Shown: positions 43,031-51,967 of the stretch, piece after piece
Layout: every line of letters begins with the position of its first letter
Numbering within the stretch: position 1 is the first letter of the stretch
From: an uncultured Prevotellaceae bacterium
GTDB lineage: Bacteria; Bacteroidota; Bacteroidia; Bacteroidales; Bacteroidaceae
Length of the DNA: 64,000 bases
Assembly (NCBI GenBank): GCA_902779745.1
Contig: CACZCT010000014.1
Location: 1-64,000 of the forward strand
Reading direction: 5' to 3'
Made by a program: the position numbers and the translations under genes
Notes under the pieces: generated by a model
The model's database searches: none
What the model saw: the letters and a program-made list of their open reading frames with translations, nothing else
Told to the model about the DNA's origin: nothing

Positions 43031-44438
43031 AACTTTCCCACAGCAGTTTCTTAAATTTAGGATGAATCCTTTGAGGTAAGTCACTCAATGGGATAGCATG
43101 CTCCTGGTCACGCAGGAAGATGTTCTTCATGCGCAAGGCAATACCCTCATCATAGATAAAGACATTCGCCTCGAAATTATTCTCGAAGGAGCGGAAGTCG
43201 ACATTCGTAGACCCGCAGGTTGTCAGGGAGTCGTCGCACACCATCGTCTTGGAATGCAGGAATCCTGCCTGGTAGAGATACACCTTCACACCAGCTTCAT
43301 AGACCTCGCGGAGATAGGAACGGGAGGCCCATTCCGTAAAACGTGCATCAGAGCGACGGGGGCAGAGAATACGTACGTCGACTCCTGCCATCGCTGCCGT
43401 CTTCAAGGCGAAGAGTACAGGTTCGTTGGGCAGGAAATAAGGTGTCTCGATATAGATATAGCGTCGTGCAGCGAGGATGATGCGTACAAATCCCTGCATA
43501 ATTTCCGGATAAGGATTGGTGGGACTGCTGGTGACAACTTGTGCAAGGCAGTTATTCGTTGAGAGTGGGGAGTCGAGGGCGGAGAGTGCAGGGTAGTAGT
43601 CACGGTTGGTGATAAGGGTACGGTCTACGAAATACCAGTCGATGAGGAAGGCACGCTGGATACCGTATACGGCACCGCCTGTGATACGGAACATCGTATC
43701 ACGCCATGGCTGGTTGACACCTTTTACATAGCGCAGGGCGATATTCATGCCTCCGATATAGCCTGTCACACCGTCGATGACGATGAGTTTACGGTGGTTA
43801 CGATAGTTTACTTTGCTTGTAAACGAGGGGAAGCGGACGGGCAGGTAGGCAATCACCTCAATACCTTCTTCACGCATCCGTTCGAAGAAACGATGCTTAA
43901 CCTTCCAACAGCCTACGTCATCATAGATGACACGTACCATAACACCCTCTCTCGCCTTGTCAATCAGTGCATCGGCAATGAGATATCCCAGTGCGTCATC
44001 CTCGAAGATATACAGATCCATATGGATATGGTGCTTCGCCTGGGCGATGTCCTTCAGGAGTTCTGGAAAGAGGGCATAGCCGTCTGTCATGATGTCTATC
44101 TGGTTGTCTTTAAAGGGGAGGGAGAAAGATTGGTTGACGAAGAGATCGACCAGTTGTTTCTGTCGTTCCGGTACTCGCAAGTTTTCCTGTTCCACAAAGC
44201 CCAGCATGGAGCGTTTCGTCAACTGGTCGAGGGAGCCTTGGCTGACCAGTCGTTCCTTCCGGTGACTGATGCCAAAGAAGAGGTAGAAGACCAGTCCGAT
44301 CACAGGTACGAAGATAATCACCAGTGCCCATGCCATCGTTTTGGCAGGTTGCCGGTTATCCATCACCACATGGATGACTGCCATAGCAATGACAATCCAC
44401 ATGAGGGTGACTCCTATGATATATAATAGTGATTGCAT
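43002..44438 (-). CDS. cls: Cardiolipin synthase
   Basis: 478 residues, phospholipase-D superfamily. Two N-terminal membrane helices (about 5-24 and 34-54) are followed by two HKD motifs, HRKLIVIDG near 220 and HSKTMVCDD near 398. It condenses phosphatidylglycerol into cardiolipin at the inner membrane. A stretch LSALDSPLST between the two catalytic halves is encoded by a repeat at 43559-43591. It starts 6 nt after the dnaG stop on the same strand. Confidence 0.93.
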   Translation of the reverse strand: MQSLLYIIGVTLMWIVIAMAVIHVVMDNRQPAKTMAWALVIIFVPVIGLVFYLFFGISHRKERLVSQGSLDQLTKRSMLGFVEQENLRVPERQKQLVDLFVNQSFSLPFKDNQIDIMTDGYALFPELLKDIAQAKHHIHMDLYIFEDDALGYLIADALIDKAREGVMVRVIYDDVGCWKVKHRFFERMREEGIEVIAYLPVRFPSFTSKVNYRNHRKLIVIDGVTGYIGGMNIALRYVKGVNQPWRDTMFRITGGAVYGIQRAFLIDWYFVDRTLITNRDYYPALSALDSPLSTNNCLAQVVTSSPTNPYPEIMQGFVRIILAARRYIYIETPYFLPNEPVLFALKTAAMAGVDVRILCPRRSDARFTEWASRSYLREVYEAGVKVYLYQAGFLHSKTMVCDDSLTTCGSTNVDFRSFENNFEANVFIYDEGIALRMKNIFLRDQEHAIPLSDLPQRIHPKFKKLLWESFTRLFSPLL

Positions 44439-44444
44439 CCTTTC

Positions 44445-46391
44445 TTAGCGTCCCAGTTCCTTTCCTAACTGCTGGAATATCTTGTTGGCCTCCATATATT
44501 CACTCACCAGTTCTTTCATCCTTGTCTCGTCAGGATGCTCTTTCAGTTCCCGGTTAATCTCCTTCAGTCGCTGTTGTACGATGATATAGCGGAAGTCCAT
44601 CAACAGGTGCTCGATATGCTGACGGAGTCCCTGTTCCGTATGCTTCATCTCAAAGCCTTTGCCTAACTGGTAGTCATCCACAGCGAGACGAGTAGCCAAT
44701 TGACTGATTCCGATATCGGGATGTTGGGTGAAATAGGTCTCGGCCTTGAAGCCTTCCTCTATGGAATGTTCCACGGCCTCCTGAAGGATACGGTTGTAGA
44801 TGTCCTGACCGAACGACAGGTTGTCGCAACTGAAGGAATAGTCAATATACTGTGCCACGTTTAAGTCGATGAAATCACCGTCCTGTGTCTCTACTCCCTT
44901 CATAATGACCTCGTCGCCGTGACGGATAATCTGCTGGATGAGGATTCGTTCTACGGCGGCTGTCTGTTCTTGAGGGGTATGTAAACCAATCGGCTCTGAC
45001 GGTTTCGCAGTTTCCTGTTGACGTGTCTCCCGTTCTGCCTCTTTCCGCTGTTCCTCTCTGTCACCGGCGATGTATTTGTTGGTTTGCGAGATGAGGGTAC
45101 GCTCATCTACTTCCAGTCGACGTGAACATTCCGTGATATAGGCGGAACGGACGATGGAGTCGGGTATGACACTCACGCTACGGACTATCGAATTGATTGC
45201 CTCGGCACGCTTGATGGGGTCTTTGACACCTTTTAGCAACAAGTCAGTCTTGAACTGGATGAAGTCGGTCTGGTGCTCCTCGATATACTGCTTGAACTCA
45301 GCAGCCGTATGCTTGCGGGCAAAAGAGTCGGGGTCGTCACCGTCAGGTAGGAGCAGCACCTTCACATTCATACCTTCTTGCAGGAGCATGTCAGTACCAC
45401 GCATCGCAGCATGGATACCAGCCTCGTCACCGTCATAGAGCAGGGTGATGTTCTGGGTGAAACGGCGCAGCAGACGGATTTGGTAGACAGACAATGCCGT
45501 ACCAGAGTTCGCCACTACATTCTCCAATCCGCACTGGTGCATCGCAATCACGTCGGTATAACCCTCTACCATATAGACAGCATCCTCCTTGACAATGGCT
45601 TTCTTCGCCTGGTAGATGCCATAGAGTTCACGTTCCTTATGGTAGATCTCCGAGTCGGGTGAGTTGACGTATTTCTGTTGTACGCCCTTGGTAGCGGAAT
45701 CCAACTTACGACCACCAAAGGCCACCACCTTGCCACTGACGTTCAACCATGGGAAGATAGCACGACCAGCAAAGCGGTCTATGAGTTGGCTGTTGGCATT
45801 TGGCTGTTGGCTGTTGGCATCACGTTGGTAACACAACCCCGTCTTGATAAGATATTCATCCTTGTAGCCTTTGCGGTGTGCCTCGTGGACAAGAGCATCA
45901 CGTTTGGTAAGGGCAAAGCCCAACTGGAATTTCTTGATGATATCGTCACGGATGCCACGGCTGCGGAAATACTGTTTCCCAATGGCCTGGCCGTCTACGT
46001 CATTGTTCAGGATCTCATGGAAATACTGGCACGCCCATTCGTTGACGATGAACATCGACTCTCGGTCGCTCTGTTCTTTCTTCTCTTCGTTAGAGAGTTC
46101 ACGCTCCTGTATTTCGATGTTGTATTTCTTCGCCAGCCAGCGTAATGCCTCAGGATAGGTAATCTGCTCGTGCTTCATGAGGAAGTTGACTGCATTGCCA
46201 CCTTCGCCACAGGCAAAACAATGACAAATCTGTTTTGAGGGCGATACCATGAAAGACGGTGTCTTGTCGTCGTGGAAGGGGCATAGCCCTTTATAGTTAA
46301 CCCCGGCCTTGCGTAGGTTAACGAATTCGCCTACCACATCCACGATGTTGACGGCATCCAGGATCTTGTCAATGGTCGCCCTGTCAATCAT
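44445..46391 (-). CDS. dnaG: DNA primase
   Basis: 648 residues. CHC2 zinc finger (Cys37, His40, Cys58, Cys61), RNA polymerase core about 120-330, TOPRIM segment [14 protein letters not shown] with LLYDGDEAG, and a C-terminal helicase-interaction region. It makes RNA primers at the replication fork. The core contains an inserted [11 protein letters not shown] stretch near residue 195, encoded by a TTGGCTGTTGGCA repeat. It lies 4 nt downstream of the HerA-like gene, overlapping its stop. Confidence 0.95.
   Translation of the reverse strand: MIDRATIDKILDAVNIVDVVGEFVNLRKAGVNYKGLCPFHDDKTPSFMVSPSKQICHCFACGEGGNAVNFLMKHEQITYPEALRWLAKKYNIEIQERELSNEEKKEQSDRESMFIVNEWACQYFHEILNNDVDGQAIGKQYFRSRGIRDDIIKKFQLGFALTKRDALVHEAHRKGYKDEYLIKTGLCYQRDANSQQPNANSQLIDRFAGRAIFPWLNVSGKVVAFGGRKLDSATKGVQQKYVNSPDSEIYHKERELYGIYQAKKAIVKEDAVYMVEGYTDVIAMHQCGLENVVANSGTALSVYQIRLLRRFTQNITLLYDGDEAGIHAAMRGTDMLLQEGMNVKVLLLPDGDDPDSFARKHTAAEFKQYIEEHQTDFIQFKTDLLLKGVKDPIKRAEAINSIVRSVSVIPDSIVRSAYITECSRRLEVDERTLISQTNKYIAGDREEQRKEAERETRQQETAKPSEPIGLHTPQEQTAAVERILIQQIIRHGDEVIMKGVETQDGDFIDLNVAQYIDYSFSCDNLSFGQDIYNRILQEAVEHSIEEGFKAETYFTQHPDIGISQLATRLAVDDYQLGKGFEMKHTEQGLRQHIEHLLMDFRYIIVQQRLKEINRELKEHPDETRMKELVSEYMEANKIFQQLGKELGR
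45785..45819. repeat. TTGGCTGTTGGCA tandem repeat inside dnaG
   Basis: TTGGCTGTTGGCA (45786-45798) is followed by TTTGGCTGTTGGCTGTTGGCA-type sequence to 45819. In frame it encodes a Asn/Ser/Gln-rich stretch in the primase. Confidence 0.6.
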
Positions 46392-47980
46392 TTAATCAGA
46401 TTGCCAAGGATATCACGGGTCAGTTCCTTCGTAACGGAACGAGTGGCGGCACTGGTAGCGTTCTTTGCCACGCGACCTGTGACAGAAGTCCTTGACTTGG
46501 TCTTCTTACCCGTGATCTTGTCGCTAACATAAGTACCGAGGATAGCAGCAAACGTCGATGTAATAGCAGTTATGACGGCTTTGAGCACCTTACTGAAGAT
46601 ACCCGGCTTTTTCTTTTCTTCCTTCTTGCCCTTCTCGTCTTCCTTTTCAGCTTCGGCAATCTCGTTGGCCTCTGCTTCTGCCAAGGCTTTTTCCTCAGCC
46701 TCTTTTAATAATACCTCAAAGGCACTCTCACGATCAACAGGTGTATCGTATTTGCCATAGATGCGACTCTGCTTGATGATATCCATACGCTGTCCCTCTG
46801 TGATAGCTCCAATCTGAGAGAGAGGGAAGAGTACTTTCGCACGTTCGACGATAGAGGGTGCACCTTTCTCGTCAAGGAAACTTACTAACGCTTCACCTGT
46901 CTCGAGGTTCATAATGGCCTCGTCGGTCTTGAACTCAGGATTGGCGCGGAAGGTATCAGCTGCTGTCTTAACCGCCTTCTGGTCTTTAGGTGTATAGGCA
47001 CGGAGGGCATGTTGTACACGATTACCTAACTGTCCGAGGATGTTTTCTGGAATGTCCGAAGGACTCTGAGTAATGAAATAGATACCTACACCCTTCGAAC
47101 GGATGAGTCGGATGACCTGCTCAATCTTGTCGAGTAAGGCTTTCGATGTGTCTGTAAACAACATGTGGGCCTCGTCAAAGAAGAACACGAGTTTGGGCAG
47201 GGGCAGATCGCCTACTTCTGGTAGTGTTGTATATAGCTCAGAGAGTAACCACAACAGATAAGTGGAGTAGAGCTTGGGCTGCAGCATCAGTTTGTCGGCA
47301 GCCAACACACTCATTACACCCTTACCAGAGGCATCGCATTGTAAGAGGTCATAGATGTCAAATGATGGTTCTCCAAAGAACTTGTCAGCACCCTGACTCT
47401 CCAACTGCAACAAAGCACGTTGGATGGCTCCTATGGTGACAGCAGAGATATTACCATATTTCGTGGTGTAGTCTTTCGCATGCTTAGAAACCCAGTCAAG
47501 CATCGAACGCAGGTCCTTGATATCGATGAGCAGCAAGCCACGCTCGTCAGCGATACGGAACACAATGTTCAGAACACCATCCTGTGTCTCGTTGAGTTGC
47601 ATCAGGCGACTGAGCAGCTGAGGTCCCATTTGTGAGATGGTGGCGCGCATGGGATGTCCCTGTTCACCAAAGACATCGTAGAAACGGACAGGGCATGACT
47701 GGAACTCTGGGTTCTCGATACCGAACTCAGGAAGTCGCTTCTCGATAAAGCCACTCATCTTACCAACCTGAGAGATTCCACTGAGGTCACCTTTCATATC
47801 TGCCATGAAACAGGGAACGCCTGCCTGACAGAAAGTCTCTGCCATCACTTGCAGCGTGACGGTTTTACCGGTACCTGTAGCTCCTGCAATGAGTCCATGA
47901 CGGTTAGCCATCTTACCTTGGATACTAAGTGCACCCTTAGCGCAATGGGCAATATACAGCCCGCGTTCTTTGTCTAACAT
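46388..47980 (-). CDS. HerA-like helicase (DUF853/YjgR family ATPase)
   Basis: 530 residues. Walker [12 protein letters not shown] (32-42), Walker [13 protein letters not shown], and arginine-finger region [27 protein letters not shown] match the DUF853 family. The C-terminal 110 residues are Lys/Glu-rich and then hydrophobic ([23 protein letters not shown]), suggesting membrane attachment. The exact role is unknown. Its stop overlaps the dnaG start by 4 nt. Confidence 0.88.
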   Translation of the reverse strand: MLDKERGLYIAHCAKGALSIQGKMANRHGLIAGATGTGKTVTLQVMAETFCQAGVPCFMADMKGDLSGISQVGKMSGFIEKRLPEFGIENPEFQSCPVRFYDVFGEQGHPMRATISQMGPQLLSRLMQLNETQDGVLNIVFRIADERGLLLIDIKDLRSMLDWVSKHAKDYTTKYGNISAVTIGAIQRALLQLESQGADKFFGEPSFDIYDLLQCDASGKGVMSVLAADKLMLQPKLYSTYLLWLLSELYTTLPEVGDLPLPKLVFFFDEAHMLFTDTSKALLDKIEQVIRLIRSKGVGIYFITQSPSDIPENILGQLGNRVQHALRAYTPKDQKAVKTAADTFRANPEFKTDEAIMNLETGEALVSFLDEKGAPSIVERAKVLFPLSQIGAITEGQRMDIIKQSRIYGKYDTPVDRESAFEVLLKEAEEKALAEAEANEIAEAEKEDEKGKKEEKKKPGIFSKVLKAVITAITSTFAAILGTYVSDKITGKKTKSRTSVTGRVAKNATSAATRSVTKELTRDILGNLIK

Positions 47981-48005
47981 AGTTTGTAGGTTTATTAATG
48001 ATAGT

Positions 48006-48056
48006 GCAAAGATAGGAAAAAATTCTCATTTCGAGAGAACTTTTTCCTATCTTTTT
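48006..48056. terminator. Large palindrome combining a terminator with the HerA-like gene promoter
   Basis: GATAGGAAAAA (48011-48021) pairs with TTTTTCCTATC (48041-48051), and an inner TTCTC/GAGAA pair (48023-48027, 48035-48039) leaves a 7-nt loop. It sits between the outer-membrane receptor stop (48080) and the HerA-like ATG (47980). On the minus strand the second arm plus the following bases form TATCTTTG (48014-48007), the -7 box of the HerA-like gene. Confidence 0.65.
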
Positions 48057-48079
48057 GCAAAAATATGGGCAAACAGGGT

Positions 48080-50629
48080 TCAGAGACGACTCTTCTCGTT
48101 GTTTCCGGCACCAGTTCCCTTATACTTCGAACGGGTGGCGTTGAAGTTATAGCTCAGCGTTAATCCCACGCACTGCGTATATGTGTAGTAACTCTGGGCA
48201 GTCAGACCTATTTCGTAGTATGTGGTCACTTTATTCTTGCTTGTACGGAAAATATCGTTGGCATAAAGTGAAGCCGTCAGTCGACCATCCCAGAAAGTTT
48301 TCATCATGCGAGCACCCATACTAAAATTACTGCCGCGATACATGAATGCCCAGTGGTTGCTACCAGTATAGTCGACTTGTAACAGTGCTTTGGTGGTGGG
48401 ATTGATAACGAACCAACTCTGCAAGTGGAAGCTGAATTCGGGTTTATTCAGTTTTTCTGGTACTCCATACGCTTCTGCGTCAAACATCTGCTGATAGTAA
48501 TGAAGTGTTGCAGTGGGCTGCCAGAAACCTAACTTTGGCGAGGCTGTAAGGGTGGCATAGACACGATCCTGATGGTCGAAGTTGACAGGTCGGAAGATAG
48601 CTATCTCTTTCTCTTCGTCATAGACTTCGCCGATGTGGGAAATTAAGTCGTTCTCGCGAGTATAACCAGTTGCGAAGTTCAGCCATGAATAGGTCAGGTT
48701 GAAATCAATGCTTTGACGTACTGATGGGCGTAACAACGGATTACCGCCTTCATAGAACATACGACTGTCATAGACAATCATCGAAGTCAGCATGTGGTAG
48801 AGGGGGCGAGTGATACGTTTGCTATAGCTCAGCTGAGCGCCCCACTTGTCTTTCTGCCATGCTACTGACAGATTAGGGAACCAGTCGTTATAGGTGCGGC
48901 TGGGCTCTTGCTGCCATTCGCCAAACGAGTAGTAGTCTGCTTTTACATGCTCAAAACGGAGACCGGCATTCAGTCGCCATTGTCCTACCTGGCACTCATA
49001 TTCAGCAAAACCGGCAATGTTCTGTTCTTTCATTTCGTTATCTGTCTCTGGTATGATGCCTTCTTGATTGACATTGTGACCATAACTCTTCGTGCTTGTG
49101 GCTTCTGTTCCACCACTCAGCACTCCTTTCCATACAGGATAAGCCAGCACCAACTTTCCTGCCATCATCTTGCGGTTTTCTTTGTTAAGGGTGGTGATGG
49201 TGCGATCACCCAGTTCTTTACTGAATTCCTGCTGGTTGAGATGATTCTCCGTTTTACGTTGCAGAATTGTCGCATTCAGGTCGATGTTCAGTTTTCCTGC
49301 CTTTCCCACATAGTATGTATTCAGTTCCCATACAGGTTTGTCGAGTTCATCGATATCAGTTTTCAAAAAGACGTCACCGTAGAAGGCACCATTCTTGAGA
49401 TAGTCCTGCGTCATGTCAGAATGATACTTGTTATAAAGAATATGCTGCGAAGAGAAACTCAGTCCGACAGAATGGTCGGTATTGAAATCGTAACTCAGAC
49501 CTGCCTGATACTGAAGTTGCGTCCAACTACTCCTAATGGGTAAACCTGCATCAACGTCAAACTTGTCTTTTTTGATATGCAGTTCCTGATGAATATCCTG
49601 ATCATTGCTATAATGTCCGTTGTCAAGGGCAATATTGGCAAAAGCCTCTAGTCCACCTATACGATATTTCAATGTCAGATCATTGTAGTTATTCCATTTG
49701 TTGTTTTTCCATGTATCGCTGGTTACCATCAGACTCAGTCCCTCGCCTTGTGCCTTCAGTGTCTTGATACGGATGACGGCATTCACCTCAGCGTTATATT
49801 GTGCACCAGGAGCGGTGATGATATCTACACTCTTGACATCCACCGACTTGAGTTGTTTCAACTCACTGGCGTTACGTACCTTTTTATTATTGATATAGAT
49901 TTCGGGTTCACCTTTGGCAAACACTTCGAACTTACCATCTTTACCTTGAATCATCGGCATCATTGAGAGTAAGTCGTCGGCAGTGCCTATATCGCGAAGA
50001 AGAGAATGCTGTATATCGATGGTCATGCCCCCTGTAGTCATTTTATATTGGGGTATCTCACCCTTTACCACGACACCATTGATCGTATAATTGTCAGGTT
50101 GTAATTGTATGGTTCCAACGTTCTCTTGTGTACAGATGCGATAGGTAGTCTTATAACCGACGAAGGTAATACGTGCCAATATTTTCTCTTGTTCGTAGGG
50201 TACCACAAATTGACCAGCCTCGTTGGACACACCACCTGAGAGCAGTACAGAATCAGCTGGGTTGAGGATAGCGACATTGGCAAAGGGTAATGGCTGTCCA
50301 TGTTCGTCGATAATCGTACCAGTCAAATGCCTTTCTGTCTTGTAGGTACACTCCAAAAAGAATTTGTCATTATCCTTTGCGATGCGTACAGGATAGAAAC
50401 CTACCACAGTGTGCAGTGCTTCTTCAAGACTCAGATGCTTGAAATTACATGTGACGGTGAAATCCTCCAGGTCGTTATATATGAAGGATATATTGTGGTT
50501 CTCTGTGACGGCATTAAGGTCTTCGAGTACCTTGCTGAGCGACATACCTTTGTACTGTCGGGAGATAGTCTGGGCTGCTGCAATGCAGGCAATCATGCAC
50601 AGTAATAGCAGTATGATTATTTTTTTCAT
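48080..50629 (-). CDS. STN-domain TonB-dependent-receptor-type outer-membrane protein
   Basis: 849 residues. Signal peptide (to about 20), STN/secretin-like domain (about 25-85, GMSLSKVLEDL..ISFIYNDLEDFTV), carboxypeptidase-like barrel (about 100-185, LTGTIIDEHGQPLPFANVAI), plug (about 190-290, ending VDVKSVDIITAPGAQYNAEVNAV), then an OMP_b-brl_3 beta-barrel. The STN domain is what transmits signals to an inner-membrane anti-sigma factor. Downstream of anti-sigma and ECF sigma genes, this forms a trans-envelope regulation unit. The ligand is unknown. Confidence 0.88.
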   Translation of the reverse strand: MKKIIILLLLCMIACIAAAQTISRQYKGMSLSKVLEDLNAVTENHNISFIYNDLEDFTVTCNFKHLSLEEALHTVVGFYPVRIAKDNDKFFLECTYKTERHLTGTIIDEHGQPLPFANVAILNPADSVLLSGGVSNEAGQFVVPYEQEKILARITFVGYKTTYRICTQENVGTIQLQPDNYTINGVVVKGEIPQYKMTTGGMTIDIQHSLLRDIGTADDLLSMMPMIQGKDGKFEVFAKGEPEIYINNKKVRNASELKQLKSVDVKSVDIITAPGAQYNAEVNAVIRIKTLKAQGEGLSLMVTSDTWKNNKWNNYNDLTLKYRIGGLEAFANIALDNGHYSNDQDIHQELHIKKDKFDVDAGLPIRSSWTQLQYQAGLSYDFNTDHSVGLSFSSQHILYNKYHSDMTQDYLKNGAFYGDVFLKTDIDELDKPVWELNTYYVGKAGKLNIDLNATILQRKTENHLNQQEFSKELGDRTITTLNKENRKMMAGKLVLAYPVWKGVLSGGTEATSTKSYGHNVNQEGIIPETDNEMKEQNIAGFAEYECQVGQWRLNAGLRFEHVKADYYSFGEWQQEPSRTYNDWFPNLSVAWQKDKWGAQLSYSKRITRPLYHMLTSMIVYDSRMFYEGGNPLLRPSVRQSIDFNLTYSWLNFATGYTRENDLISHIGEVYDEEKEIAIFRPVNFDHQDRVYATLTASPKLGFWQPTATLHYYQQMFDAEAYGVPEKLNKPEFSFHLQSWFVINPTTKALLQVDYTGSNHWAFMYRGSNFSMGARMMKTFWDGRLTASLYANDIFRTSKNKVTTYYEIGLTAQSYYTYTQCVGLTLSYNFNATRSKYKGTGAGNNEKSRL

Positions 50630-50647
50630 AAATCGTGTGATGGGGCG

Positions 50648-51238
50648 TTAGGGGTTTACTATCAGTTTGTTGTCCTCTATAGAGATATTCACGTGATTAA
50701 AGTGGTTGAGGTCGTCGACTACGCTTTCTATGGTAGCCGTACGGTCCCACTTGTAGTACAGACGCAGGTTGTGTGCCTGCTCACTTTTGATGTCAGCCGC
50801 CTTATGGTAATAGAGGACTATATCCTTGATTATCTCATCGAGTGGTACATTCTCGAAGACATATGTCAGAGCAAGGGTATCGACAGGGGTAGCCTGACTC
50901 TCCGTGATGGTTTGTTGATGATGGACTTTCACAGAGGTTTGTTCCGTCTGTTGTGGTTGTTGTGACTGGCTTACGATGTGGATGGCAGCGTATGCAATAC
51001 CAGAGAGCACGAGGATGCTGATGAACATGGCAGCAAGTTTCTTGAATGAGAATGCTGAGGATACTTTGTCTTCCTTGGTTTTGAGACGTAGCAGGTCGGC
51101 AGCCTCCAACAGACCGTCGTAGTACTTTCTGCACTCAGCGCATTCACTGAGATGGCGTTCACATTCAACCTTTACCTGGGGGTCTACCTCTTTGTCGAAG
51201 AGATCGACTACGATATTTTTGAATTCGTTACACTTCAT
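50648..51238 (-). CDS. Anti-sigma factor with zinc-finger and FecR-like C-terminal domain
   Basis: 196 residues. The N-terminal zf-HC2-type anti-sigma domain has the zinc motif HLSECAEC (His29, Cys33, Cys36). One membrane helix is at about 67-87. The periplasmic C-terminus (about 122-196) resembles DUF4974, the FecR tail that meets the receptor STN domain. The usual FecR beta domain is missing, so this is a compact hybrid. It overlaps the sigma factor gene by 11 nt and precedes the receptor by 18 nt. Confidence 0.8.
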   Translation of the reverse strand: MKCNEFKNIVVDLFDKEVDPQVKVECERHLSECAECRKYYDGLLEAADLLRLKTKEDKVSSAFSFKKLAAMFISILVLSGIAYAAIHIVSQSQQPQQTEQTSVKVHHQQTITESQATPVDTLALTYVFENVPLDEIIKDIVLYYHKAADIKSEQAHNLRLYYKWDRTATIESVVDDLNHFNHVNISIEDNKLIVNP

Positions 51239-51812
51239 ACATTACTATTGTTTGATGATTGTTATCTGATGCAGAGGAAGCGCGCATTCCTCGCCTGATT
51301 TTCTCTAATCCATACATGAATCTTGACTTGACGGTACTGAGGTTCACACCGATGATGTCTGCAATCTCCTTGAAACTCTTCTCGCCATAGAAACGCAAGC
51401 GGATCACCTCTGCTTGTTCATCGGGTATCGTTTCCAACAGTTGACAAATGCGCCGGTATTCATGTTCCATCTCATCCTCTTCATCGAAAGATGGTGTTTT
51501 GAAGTTCTCTCCGTTCTTATCTGACAAAGGAACCATCTGTATCCGTCCTGCTGACCGTTGCTTGCTGATGCATAGGTTCATCAGACTGCGATAGAGGTAT
51601 GCCATTGGATTTTTGATATCTGTTGATAGCGAGTCGTTATCGTCGGTCTTCTTCATTCGCTCGTGAAATTGCAGGAAGAGGTCTTGTATGGCATCTTCTG
51701 CATCTTCGCTGTTACCTAGTCGGCAACAGGCGTAATGCACCAGCCGTTGACGTTCGTCAGCCATCAGTCGTTCCAAGAACCTATATTTGTTTCTGATGCT
51801 AAAGAGTTTCAT
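51228..51812 (-). CDS. ECF-family RNA polymerase sigma factor
   Basis: 194 residues, sigma-70 regions 2 and 4 only. Region 2 segment NSEDAEDAIQDLFLQFHERM near 33-52; region 4 helix-turn-helix FKEIADIIGVNLSTVKSRFMYGLEKIR near 150-176. It should be held by the downstream anti-sigma factor and released on receptor signalling. A TATTTTTG -7 box (51851-51844) lies 31 nt before the ATG. Confidence 0.92.
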   Translation of the reverse strand: MKLFSIRNKYRFLERLMADERQRLVHYACCRLGNSEDAEDAIQDLFLQFHERMKKTDDNDSLSTDIKNPMAYLYRSLMNLCISKQRSAGRIQMVPLSDKNGENFKTPSFDEEDEMEHEYRRICQLLETIPDEQAEVIRLRFYGEKSFKEIADIIGVNLSTVKSRFMYGLEKIRRGMRASSASDNNHQTIVMYEV

Positions 51813-51908
51813 GCTCGTTTTTTTCTTTTTTATCTATTTGACGCAAAAATAACAAAAAAGACTTAATCTGCTATGAAAAATTTTATAGAATAGTTGGAAG
51901 TACAACGA

Positions 51909-51944
51909 AAAAGCCTCTTGACGTTGTGTCGTCAAGAGGCTTTT
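51909..51944 (-). terminator. Intrinsic terminator of alaS
   Basis: Perfect 15-bp stem AAAAGCCTCTTGACG (51909-51923) with its complement (51930-51944), loop TTGTGT, ending in a T-run on the minus strand 24 nt after the alaS stop. Confidence 0.85.
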
Positions 51945-51967
51945 ATCTATATATTTATAACTTATCC

